In this document: positions 16,961 to 24,333 of the stretch, piece after piece
Position numbering within the stretch: the stretch's first letter is position 1
Layout: each line of letters starts with the position of its first letter
NCBI GenBank assembly: GCA_944326675.1
Contig: CALVET010000032.1
Location: forward strand, 1-36,772
Length of the DNA stretch: 36,772 nucleotides
Direction: 5' to 3'
From: Candidatus Gastranaerophilales bacterium
GTDB lineage: Bacteria > Cyanobacteriota > Vampirovibrionia > Gastranaerophilales > Gastranaerophilaceae
Notes under the pieces: model-generated
Database searches by the model: none
Told to the model about the DNA's origin: nothing
Seen by the model: the letters and a program-made list of their open reading frames with translations, nothing else
Position numbers and translations under genes: made by a program

Positions 16961-18931
16961 ATGGAAAACTATTTTATAGGAATAGCAATTTTAATTTGCG
17001 GTGCAATTATCAGCTTGTTCTTTAAAAATCAGGCTGCAAAATTAAAATGCGTATCAATAGGAGCTGTATTGGCTTCTTGCGCAACGGTCAGCGCGGCATT
17101 AAATGCGTTGATTGTTTCAAATCAAGAATGTATTTTACATCTTGGTTCAATATTTCAAAATGTTAGATTTGTGCTTGATGATTTAAGCGCATTTTTTGTG
17201 ATTTTTATTTCAATAATGTCAACTTTGGCTATTATTTATTCAAACGGTTATCTTGCTCCTTATATTAATAAGGGCAAAGATGTTTCCGCTCATTGTATAT
17301 TTTTGGCATTGTTAATGGCTTCAATGCTTTTGGTTGTGACTTGTCAAAATGCATTGTTGTTTTTAATTATTTGGGAATTGATGTCACTGTCATCATTTTT
17401 CCTTGTTATATTCGAACACGAAAAGAAAGAAGTTATTAATTCAGGCATTAAATATCTTGTTTATATGCATGTGTCTGTAATATTTATAATATTATTCTTT
17501 GTATTGCTTTCAACAAATGCTATGAGTCTTGATTTTATGGCATTTAAAGAAGCGTTGTTAAATAATGCGGATTTAGCTAATTTAATATTTATATTCGGCT
17601 TTATCGGTTTTGGTATAAAAGCAGGTTTTGTTCCTTTTCACAATTGGCTGCCTGATGCACACCCTCAAGCGCCTTCACACGTTAGTGCTATGATGAGCGG
17701 TGTTATGATTAAAACAGGTATCTATGGAATTTTAAGAACAATTCAATTTACTTCTGTTCCGAAAATTGCCGTTATATATACTATTTTGGTTTTAACTGCA
17801 ATAACGGCACTATACGGTATTGCTTATGCAACAGTTCAAAAAGATATTAAAAAAATGCTTGCTTATTCTTCTATTGAAAATATAGGAATTATAGGTATCG
17901 GTATTTCAATATATATGTTGGCAACATACTTTAATCATCCGACAATGGCGCTTTTAGGCTTATGCGGAAGTTTAGTACATATATTAAATCACTCTATATT
18001 TAAAGAATTATTATTCTTGAGTGCCGGCAGTGTATATGTTAAAACTCATACAAAAGATATGGAAGTTTTAGGCGGTTTGATTAAAAAAATGCCAATGACT
18101 GCATTATGTTTTATCGTTGGTGGTATTGCAATATGCGCTCTACCTCCTTTTAACGGTTTTGTTAGTGAGTTTTTAATATATTTAAGCTTTATTAAAGCTT
18201 TGGCTATTGATAATTTCGGAGTGTTTATTGCAATATTGTTTGCTTTTTCAGCTCTTGCACTGGTTGGAACAATGGCTATATTGTGTTTCACAAAAACAAT
18301 AAGCATTACATTTTTGGGTGCTGCAAGAAGTGAAAAAGCGGAAGCTGTTGAAAACGACAGTCCCAAAACAATGTTAATTCCGATGGGAATACTTGCTGCT
18401 GCTTGTTTTGTTATCGGCTTATTCCCTCAATATATGTTCCAATATGCTCTTAAACCGGCATCAGTTCTAATTGAAAATCCGCAAGCAGGTGAAACAATTG
18501 CGTTTTTATCAAATCTTTCAAAATATATTTTAATTCTTGTCGGTTTGATTTTGGTTGTTTTAATAGTTAAGAAATTGATTTCTAAAACACCTCAAATATA
18601 TTCAACTTGGGGCTGCGGATATAACAAATTGACAAGTAAAGTTCAATATAGTGCAGCGTCTTACGTTAGTCCTTTTTCAAGCATTTTAAAACCGTTATTT
18701 AAAAGAAATACGGATGTAAGAAAAGCAAAAGGATTATTCCCGAAAGAAGCTCACTATGAAGCAGAGTTTGATGATATTGAAGAAGTATATGTAATTAATC
18801 CTTTGGTAAAATTGGATGAAAAATTCTTATCTAAATTTGAAAAAATTCAAAACGGAGATATTCAACAATACATCCGTGTAGGATTAATATTCTTGGCGAT
18901 AGCATTAATTGCCGCTGTGATTTTAGGGTAG
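16961..18931 (+). CDS. Ehr/group 4 hydrogenase-type antiporter-like subunit (HyfB/HycC-like)
   Basis: A 656-residue membrane subunit homologous to NuoL/HyfB. About 15 hydrophobic segments precede a C-terminal region with the HyfB-type TWGCGYNKL signature and a final helix. The proton-channel residues are present: the TM5-type Glu in IWELMSLSSFF, the TM7-type Lys in GFGIKAGFVPFHNWLPDAHP and the TM8-type Lys in VMIKTGIYG, as well as KKMLAYSSIEN. It should carry ions across the membrane in response to redox changes in the peripheral arm. First gene of the six-gene operon, with SD AGAGG. The next gene begins 17 nt after its stop. Confidence 0.9.
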   Translation: MENYFIGIAILICGAIISLFFKNQAAKLKCVSIGAVLASCATVSAALNALIVSNQECILHLGSIFQNVRFVLDDLSAFFVIFISIMSTLAIIYSNGYLAPYINKGKDVSAHCIFLALLMASMLLVVTCQNALLFLIIWELMSLSSFFLVIFEHEKKEVINSGIKYLVYMHVSVIFIILFFVLLSTNAMSLDFMAFKEALLNNADLANLIFIFGFIGFGIKAGFVPFHNWLPDAHPQAPSHVSAMMSGVMIKTGIYGILRTIQFTSVPKIAVIYTILVLTAITALYGIAYATVQKDIKKMLAYSSIENIGIIGIGISIYMLATYFNHPTMALLGLCGSLVHILNHSIFKELLFLSAGSVYVKTHTKDMEVLGGLIKKMPMTALCFIVGGIAICALPPFNGFVSEFLIYLSFIKALAIDNFGVFIAILFAFSALALVGTMAILCFTKTISITFLGAARSEKAEAVENDSPKTMLIPMGILAAACFVIGLFPQYMFQYALKPASVLIENPQAGETIAFLSNLSKYILILVGLILVVLIVKKLISKTPQIYSTWGCGYNKLTSKVQYSAASYVSPFSSILKPLFKRNTDVRKAKGLFPKEAHYEAEFDDIEEVYVINPLVKLDEKFLSKFEKIQNGDIQQYIRVGLIFLAIALIAAVILG

Positions 18932-18948
18932 CGTAGGATAATAAGATT

Positions 18949-19878
18949 ATGTCAAATGAAGTATTAATGAAAATTTTAAATATTTTATTTTTGTTGGTCG
19001 TTCCCTTTTTGATGACGGGAATAATCAGAAAAACAAAAGCATTTTTCGGAGGAAGAAAGGGTGCAAGTATTTTTCAACCACTGTTTGATTTTATTAAACT
19101 AATGAAAAAAACTTCAACTTTTTCAAATACGACAACTTGGATTTTTAGAGTTTCTCCTTTAATTGGTCTTGCTTGTACAATATTTGCTTGTTTATTTATT
19201 CCGATTGTTGGAGGAACTACAATAATTAATATTCAAGGCGGTTTAGTTATTTTTGCTTATGCACTGGGTTTATCTAAATTTATTTCTTTATTGGCTGCAA
19301 TGGAAACGGCAAGCAGTTTTGAAGGAATGGGCTCATCTCGTGAGGCATGTTTTACAACAATAATTGAACCTGCGTTTTTTATTGTGATTGCTTCAATAAT
19401 GGCAATGTGCAAAATATATACATTTGATAGCTTGGCTCTTGTAATACAAAATGCGGGAAGTATCGGCTATTTAATTGTAATTTTTGCGGTTTTAGCATTA
19501 TTGATTATGCTTTTGACTGAAGGTTGCAGAGTTCCTGTTGATGACCCTGCTACACACTTGGAGTTGACAATGATTCATGAAGTTATGATTTTGGATAATT
19601 GTTCATCAGAATTAGCGCTAATTTCATGGAGTGCATATATGAAGATGTTTTTGCTTGCTGCATTAATATCTAATTTGATATTACCTTCAAATTTATCAAT
19701 GGGTGTTTCAATAGCGGCATTTTTGTTGATGATGTTTGTAATATCTGTTTTAGTCGGAACAATTGAATCAGGCATAGCAAGATTGAGAATGAGCCACGTA
19801 TTTGAATTTGTATTTGTAATGAGTTCATTTGCTCTTGTTATTGCTTCATTAGTAGCTGTAAAAATGTATGGAGTATAA
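18949..19878 (+). CDS. Ehr/group 4 hydrogenase-type NuoH-like subunit (HyfC/HycD-like)
   Basis: A 309-residue multi-pass protein homologous to NuoH/HycD, the subunit that joins the peripheral arm to the pumping modules. Family signs are GIIRKTKAFFGGRKGASIFQPLFD (here split: GIIRKTKAFF, then GRKGASIFQP near residues 20-45), SSFEGMGSSREACF (114-127), EGCRVPVDDPATHLELTMIHE with its acidic residues, and a final helix. It has eight hydrophobic segments. The gene ends 2 nt before the next start, so tight coupling is likely. Confidence 0.9.
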   Translation: MSNEVLMKILNILFLLVVPFLMTGIIRKTKAFFGGRKGASIFQPLFDFIKLMKKTSTFSNTTTWIFRVSPLIGLACTIFACLFIPIVGGTTIINIQGGLVIFAYALGLSKFISLLAAMETASSFEGMGSSREACFTTIIEPAFFIVIASIMAMCKIYTFDSLALVIQNAGSIGYLIVIFAVLALLIMLLTEGCRVPVDDPATHLELTMIHEVMILDNCSSELALISWSAYMKMFLLAALISNLILPSNLSMGVSIAAFLLMMFVISVLVGTIESGIARLRMSHVFEFVFVMSSFALVIASLVAVKMYGV

Positions 19879-19880
19879 AA

Positions 19881-20531
19881 ATGGTTAACGGCTTTATAAT
19901 ATTATTTGGTTTAACAATGCTCTATTTATCTACAACAAGTAGATTAAAAGCACATGTTGACGCACTTGTAGCTCAAGGTATATTGTTGTTTTTAATTTGC
20001 GCGGCAGGATTTCATCATATGCCTTGGTATATTATTTTATTTTTAACAATTGAAACCCTGCTTGTTAAAGCAATTTTAATTCCTTTATTTTTGAATAAGG
20101 TATTAAAAAAGACACATTTAAAAAGAGATACGGATGCTAATATCGCCCATTTTTATTGTTTGTTTATTTCAAGCGCAATATTATTTGGCGGTTTTATGAT
20201 TAGTGTTCTGGATATCCCGTCTTTATCAATGATAAATCCGATGTGTTTTGGAATTGCTCTTGCAACGATAATAATAAGCTTGTGGTTAATCACAATTAAA
20301 CAAAAGATTTTATCTAATGTAATTGAATTTATCACAATGGAAAACGGAATATTTTTGTTGTCTTTATCTGTTGCAAAAGAAATGCCGATGTTAGTTAATA
20401 TTGGTGTTTTATTGGATGTATTTATTGCAATTTATATCTTAGGTTTGTTTGTTTCTCAAATAAACAGAGAATTGGGAGATATGGAAGTAGCACATTTATC
20501 AGACTTGAAGGATAGTGAAAACAATGATTAG
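19881..20531 (+). CDS. Ehr/group 4 hydrogenase-type HyfE-like subunit
   Basis: A 216-residue, highly hydrophobic protein in the position and size of HyfE, which pairs NuoK- and NuoJ-like features. It begins with paired helices after a TSRLKAHVDALVAQGILLF segment (the family's amphipathic part). Acidic residues sit in FLTIETLLVKAI and the ITMENGIFLLSLS helix, the latter a typical HyfE motif (E-N-G-I). The C-terminus is polar. It overlaps the next gene's start by 8 nt. Confidence 0.85.
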   Translation: MVNGFIILFGLTMLYLSTTSRLKAHVDALVAQGILLFLICAAGFHHMPWYIILFLTIETLLVKAILIPLFLNKVLKKTHLKRDTDANIAHFYCLFISSAILFGGFMISVLDIPSLSMINPMCFGIALATIIISLWLITIKQKILSNVIEFITMENGIFLLSLSVAKEMPMLVNIGVLLDVFIAIYILGLFVSQINRELGDMEVAHLSDLKDSENND

Positions 20532-21957
20532 TTTAGTTTTGATATTACCTATAGTTTTTTGCTTAGTGTTGTTTTTCTTTAAAAATAATACTTTGAATAA
20601 TACATTGATTACTTTATATGCGCTTTTACATTCAGCTTTGGGTGTTTTATATTTTGTAAAACCGGAGTTGATTGGAGAAAGTAATTACTTCAATTTGAGC
20701 GCATCAAATATTGTTTTTTATCTTGTATTATCAGTTGTTTTTCTTGCGGTTGCAATATATAACTGCGGTTATAGCAAGAATTTGGCAAAGGAATTTCCCG
20801 CTAAAAAAATGATGCTCTATAGTGTCATGATTTTAATATTTGTTCTTTCAATGACGGGCGGCATTTTATCAAATAATTTGGGTTTAGCTTGGATATTTAT
20901 TGAAGGCACAACTTTAGCAAGCGCATATTTGATTTATTTCAATAAAACAAAACATTCAATTGAAGCAGCTTGGAAATATGTTTTCATATGCTCAATCGGT
21001 ATTGCTCTTGCATTTGTTGGTATAATTCTTTTAACAATTGCAACAGGCGATATAAACACTCTAAATTATAATGATTTAATGAATAACGCAAAATCATTCA
21101 GCCATTTTTGGCTAAATGTTTCTTTCGTATTTATTTTGTTTGGTCTTGGTACAAAAATGGGTCTTGCGCCGGTTCATTTTTGGCTGCCTGATGCGCACTC
21201 AGAAGCTCCAAGCCCTATTTCAGCGTTATTGTCTGCAACATTATTAAACTGTGCTTTTTTAGTTATTTTAAATGTATATAGAGTTATGTTGTGTGCAAAT
21301 TGCGTAATTTTCGCAAGAACAATGCTTTTGGTAATGGGCTTTTTGTCATTATTTGTAACGGCGGTATTTTTATACCACACAACAAACTACAAAAGAATGC
21401 TTGCTTATTCATCAATAGAAAACATGGGTATTTTGGCAATTGCAACTTCTTTGGGCGGAATTGCATATTTTGCTTTAATTATACATTTAATCGGACATTC
21501 ATTGATAAAGGCTTCTTTTTTCCTTACATCAGGAAATGTTTTAGAGCTTTTTGAAACAAAAAGAATTAAATCAATACGTTCATTAGGATTGATTGATAAG
21601 AAAACAGCTTGGCTTTGGATAGCTTCATTTTTAGGCATTTGCGCATTTCCTCCAAGCATGTTATTTTTGAGCGAATTTTTAATTGTAAAAGCATTTTTAA
21701 TTCAAAAACATTTTGTATTGTGTGCTTTATTCTTATTCTTGTTGACGGTTGTTCTTTTTGGAATGGCAAGAGTTGTTATTAAAATGGTATATGGCAAGAA
21801 AAGTGAAGAAAAATTTGAATTAGCAAAGAAAAATATCACAAAAATTTCAAAAACAATGTATATTCCACAAGTTGCAATGTTAACATTGGCGTTTGTTCTT
21901 GGGGTTTACATTCCAAAATTTTTAGATGTAATTATTAGAAACACCCTTGTTGGTTAA
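20524..21957 (+). CDS. Ehr/group 4 hydrogenase-type antiporter-like subunit (HyfF/NuoN-like)
   Basis: A 477-residue second antiporter-like subunit. About 14 hydrophobic segments include the TM5-type Glu (AWIFIEGTTLASAYLIY), the TM7-type Lys (GLGTKMGLAPVHFWLPDAHSEAPSP in pieces), and the TNYKRMLAYSSIENMG motif. The TM8-type Lys of HyfB is absent (SATLLNCAFL), as in HyfF. A GTG at 20515 is also in frame. The ATG at 20524 gives better spacing (11 nt) from the AAGGA at 20508-20512, so I use it. Confidence 0.87.
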   Translation: MISLVLILPIVFCLVLFFFKNNTLNNTLITLYALLHSALGVLYFVKPELIGESNYFNLSASNIVFYLVLSVVFLAVAIYNCGYSKNLAKEFPAKKMMLYSVMILIFVLSMTGGILSNNLGLAWIFIEGTTLASAYLIYFNKTKHSIEAAWKYVFICSIGIALAFVGIILLTIATGDINTLNYNDLMNNAKSFSHFWLNVSFVFILFGLGTKMGLAPVHFWLPDAHSEAPSPISALLSATLLNCAFLVILNVYRVMLCANCVIFARTMLLVMGFLSLFVTAVFLYHTTNYKRMLAYSSIENMGILAIATSLGGIAYFALIIHLIGHSLIKASFFLTSGNVLELFETKRIKSIRSLGLIDKKTAWLWIASFLGICAFPPSMLFLSEFLIVKAFLIQKHFVLCALFLFLLTVVLFGMARVVIKMVYGKKSEEKFELAKKNITKISKTMYIPQVAMLTLAFVLGVYIPKFLDVIIRNTLVG

Positions 21958-21979
21958 TTTTAAAGGGTTAGGAGATAAG

Positions 21980-23431
21980 ATGAACTATTATACTGTAAAA
22001 AATAATCAAAGAGTTAATCTTTTGGATATTCCGACTTTAGAGCTTGATGCGCTTAGGAATCGTTTGGCTGCAAGCAATTTAAGACCCTTGTCATTTTTCG
22101 GATGTGATTGGGGCGAAAACATAAAATTATTTGTTGCTTTGGCGGATGATGAAAAAGGGGAAATTCTTTTAACTTCTTCTTTAATAAATAAAAGTGTAAA
22201 AGAGTATGAATCAATTACCAAAGATAACCCTCAATATCACATGTTTGAGCGTGAATTTTATGAACAATTTCATATTGAACCTAAGGGTCATCCTTGGTTG
22301 AAACCTGTTAGAAAAAATCAAGACGATTACAAATTTTTTGAAATGGAAGGTGAAGCAACTCACCAAGTGGCAGTTGGACCAATCCACGCCGGTGTAATTG
22401 AGCCCGGGCATTTTAGGTTTATGTGTCAAGGAGAAAAAGTTTATAATCTTGAAATTATGCTTGGTTATCAGCATAGGGGCTGTGAAGATTTGATGGTTAA
22501 AAATCCTTCTAATCAATTAGCTGAATCTATCTGCGGAGATAGCGTTATAGCATATAATATGGCATATTCTCAAGTTATGGAAGAATTGTCCGATACTAAA
22601 ATTTCAACTAAAGCAAAATTAATCAGAAGAATTGCTCTTGAAATGGAAAGATGTGCTATTCATATCGGTGATATGGGTGCTATTTTGGGCGATATCGCTT
22701 ATTTAATGGGTAAAGAAGTTTATGCTGTTACAAGAACATTAGTTATTAACACCATGCTTGAAATCTCAGGAAGCAGATTTGGCAGAGGCTTGATTGCTTT
22801 TGGCGGTGTAAATTTTGATATAGATAAAGAAATGTCAGAAAAAATTATTAATGTCTTGGATGGCGTTAAAAAGACAGTAAATAAAATGACTCAAGCTGTG
22901 TTTAAAAGCGCAACCGTTATGTCAAGATTTGAAAAAACGGGAACAGTGAGCAGTGAAACCGCTCATGAGTTAAATCTAGTCGGTTTGATGGGCAGAGCCT
23001 GTGGTTTAGAGCTTGATTCACGTTTTGATTTTAAGGACGAATTTTATGAAGATTTTGAAAGAAAACAATTCAAAGCCACAAACGACGCTTATTCACGTTT
23101 TAGAATAAGATATAAAGAAACGATTGAATCTATTTCATATATTAAAAAATTGCTTGCTAAATTAGAAAACTATAAAGACGAAGAAATTAAAGTTGAAACA
23201 AAAAATCTTATCCCAAATTCTTTTGCGCTTAGCATTGTGGAAGGCTGGAGAGGTGAATTGGTTCACATAGCGACAACAGATGAAACAGGAAAATTGTCTC
23301 GATATAAAATTAAAGACCCGTCTTTTAATAATTGGTATGGTTTAGCTATGGCAGTAAGAGGAAATGGAATTTCTGATTTCCCATTGTGCAATAAAGGTTT
23401 TGACCTTTCATACTGCGGATTTGACTTATAA
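21980..23431 (+). CDS. Ehr-type large subunit (NuoCD/HycE-like) without NiFe-site cysteines
   Basis: A 483-residue fusion of a NuoC-like N-terminus (1-~110) and a NuoD-like body. The body has HQVAVGPIHAGVIEPGHFRF (128-147 region), GYQHRGCEDL, and IRRIALEMERCAIHIGD (215-231). In hydrogenases, the L1 motif ICxxC and the L2 motif DPCxxC bind Ni and Fe. Here L1 reads ICGDS (184-188, only Cys185 kept), and L2 reads DLSYCG (475-480), where Ser477 and Gly480 replace the cysteines. It should therefore not form a NiFe site. A spurious in-frame ATG lies 33 nt upstream at 21947. The one at 21980 has AGGAG 5 nt before it. Confidence 0.9.
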   Translation: MNYYTVKNNQRVNLLDIPTLELDALRNRLAASNLRPLSFFGCDWGENIKLFVALADDEKGEILLTSSLINKSVKEYESITKDNPQYHMFEREFYEQFHIEPKGHPWLKPVRKNQDDYKFFEMEGEATHQVAVGPIHAGVIEPGHFRFMCQGEKVYNLEIMLGYQHRGCEDLMVKNPSNQLAESICGDSVIAYNMAYSQVMEELSDTKISTKAKLIRRIALEMERCAIHIGDMGAILGDIAYLMGKEVYAVTRTLVINTMLEISGSRFGRGLIAFGGVNFDIDKEMSEKIINVLDGVKKTVNKMTQAVFKSATVMSRFEKTGTVSSETAHELNLVGLMGRACGLELDSRFDFKDEFYEDFERKQFKATNDAYSRFRIRYKETIESISYIKKLLAKLENYKDEEIKVETKNLIPNSFALSIVEGWRGELVHIATTDETGKLSRYKIKDPSFNNWYGLAMAVRGNGISDFPLCNKGFDLSYCGFDL

Positions 23432-23448
23432 TTTAAGGAATAAATATT

Positions 23449-24207
23449 ATGTTTGATACTTTAAAAATGAAATTATGGCAAAAAAATCAATTTATACCTG
23501 ATATTAAAAATGCACCAATGAGAACAGCGTTCAGGGGTTTACCCAAGCTTGATAATTCAAAATGTTCTTCATGCGGTGAATGTGCCAAAATTTGTCCAAC
23601 GGGCGCACTGAGCGTCAGTCCTTTATCAATAGATTTGGGTAAATGCACCTTGTGTGGTAAATGCAAGAGATTTTGCGAAAATCACGCAATCGATTTTACA
23701 AATTACTATAAATTAGGGGCGGATAAAAGAGAAAAATTGATTGTAACTGAAGATATTACTCCTGAAGAATACCACAAGAAGGCAATCGAAGTTAGAAAAG
23801 AAATTTATTCTATTTTTAACCGCTCAATTAAATTTCGCCAAGTTTCAGCAGGCGGATGTAACGGCTGTGAAATGGAATTAAATGCTGCAAGCAATGCAAA
23901 CTTTGATATGGGTAGATTTGGAATTGATTTTGTAGCTTCAGCTCGTCATGCTGATGGTATCGTTGTTACAGGTCCGATTTCAAAAAATATGGCGTATGCT
24001 TTAGAAGATTGTTATAAATCTTGTCCTGATCCTAAGGTTGTTATTTTGTGCGGTGCTTGTGCTATTTCAGGCGGAATTTTCCAAGATTCACAAGAGTTAA
24101 ATCGTGAATTTATTGATAAATATAAAATTGATTTATATATCCCGGGATGTCCGACACACCCATTGACCTTCATAAACGCGGTTTTAGATTTCATAAGAAA
24201 AAAATAA
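23449..24207 (+). CDS. Ehr-type small subunit fused to a 2x[4Fe-4S] ferredoxin domain (HyfH-HyfI fusion-like)
   Basis: A 252-residue protein. Residues 39-49 (CSSCGECAKIC) and 66-76 (CTLCGKCKRFC) are two CxxCxxCxxxC motifs for [4Fe-4S] clusters. After a ~50-residue linker (78-130), the NuoB/HycG-like domain has GGCNGCEMEL (Cys137, Cys140), CGAC (201/204) and GCPTHP (Cys234), enough to bind the cluster nearest the active site. In E. coli hydrogenase 4 the two parts are separate genes (hyfH, hyfI). The last gene of the operon, followed by a strong terminator. Ferredoxin is the probable electron donor or acceptor. Confidence 0.9.
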   Translation: MFDTLKMKLWQKNQFIPDIKNAPMRTAFRGLPKLDNSKCSSCGECAKICPTGALSVSPLSIDLGKCTLCGKCKRFCENHAIDFTNYYKLGADKREKLIVTEDITPEEYHKKAIEVRKEIYSIFNRSIKFRQVSAGGCNGCEMELNAASNANFDMGRFGIDFVASARHADGIVVTGPISKNMAYALEDCYKSCPDPKVVILCGACAISGGIFQDSQELNREFIDKYKIDLYIPGCPTHPLTFINAVLDFIRKK

Positions 24208-24226
24208 GTTTAATTGGTGAAATTTT

Positions 24227-24259
24227 AATGGTAAAAGATTTTTCTTTTACCATTTTTTT
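24227..24259 (+). terminator. Intrinsic terminator of the Ehr-like operon
   Basis: A perfect 11-bp stem (AATGGTAAAAG at 24227-24237 with its complement at 24244-24254), a 6-nt loop and a T-run to 24259. Confidence 0.85.
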
Positions 24260-24262
24260 GTT

Positions 24263-24312
24263 AATTATTGTATCAAACAAAGTTTAAAACCTGTTTTTTT
24301 GATACAATAATT
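24263..24312. repeat. 15-bp perfect inverted repeat upstream of the GH13 gene
   Basis: AATTATTGTATCAAA (24263-24277) and its exact reverse complement (24298-24312) are separated by 20 nt. The right arm contains TGATACAAT, which also reads as an extended -10 element, so a protein bound here would cover the promoter. It could equally be a second hairpin behind the Ehr terminator. Confidence 0.6.
24294..24308 (+). promoter_or_regulatory. Candidate promoter of the GH13 gene
   Basis: A T-run (24294-24300) is followed by the extended -10 TGATACAAT (TACAAT at 24303-24308, 5 of 6). The transcript would start near 24315 and carry the SD ATAGAGG before the ATG at 24334. No convincing -35. Confidence 0.4.
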
Positions 24313-24333
24313 TTATTAGGATAGAGGTTATTT

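Noticed and set aside
21947..21979. Earlier ATG for the Ehr large subunit
   Set aside because: It lies inside the preceding gene without an SD. The ATG at 21980 has AGGAG at normal distance and matches family starts.
16961..24207. Functional formate hydrogenlyase or NiFe hydrogenase
   Set aside because: Subunit order and sequences fit, but the large subunit lacks the L1 and L2 cysteine pairs, and no formate dehydrogenase or Ni-maturation gene is in the window.
16961..24207. Respiratory complex I
   Set aside because: There are no NuoE/F/G-type NADH subunits, and the subunits and fusion match the Hyf/Ehr side of the family.
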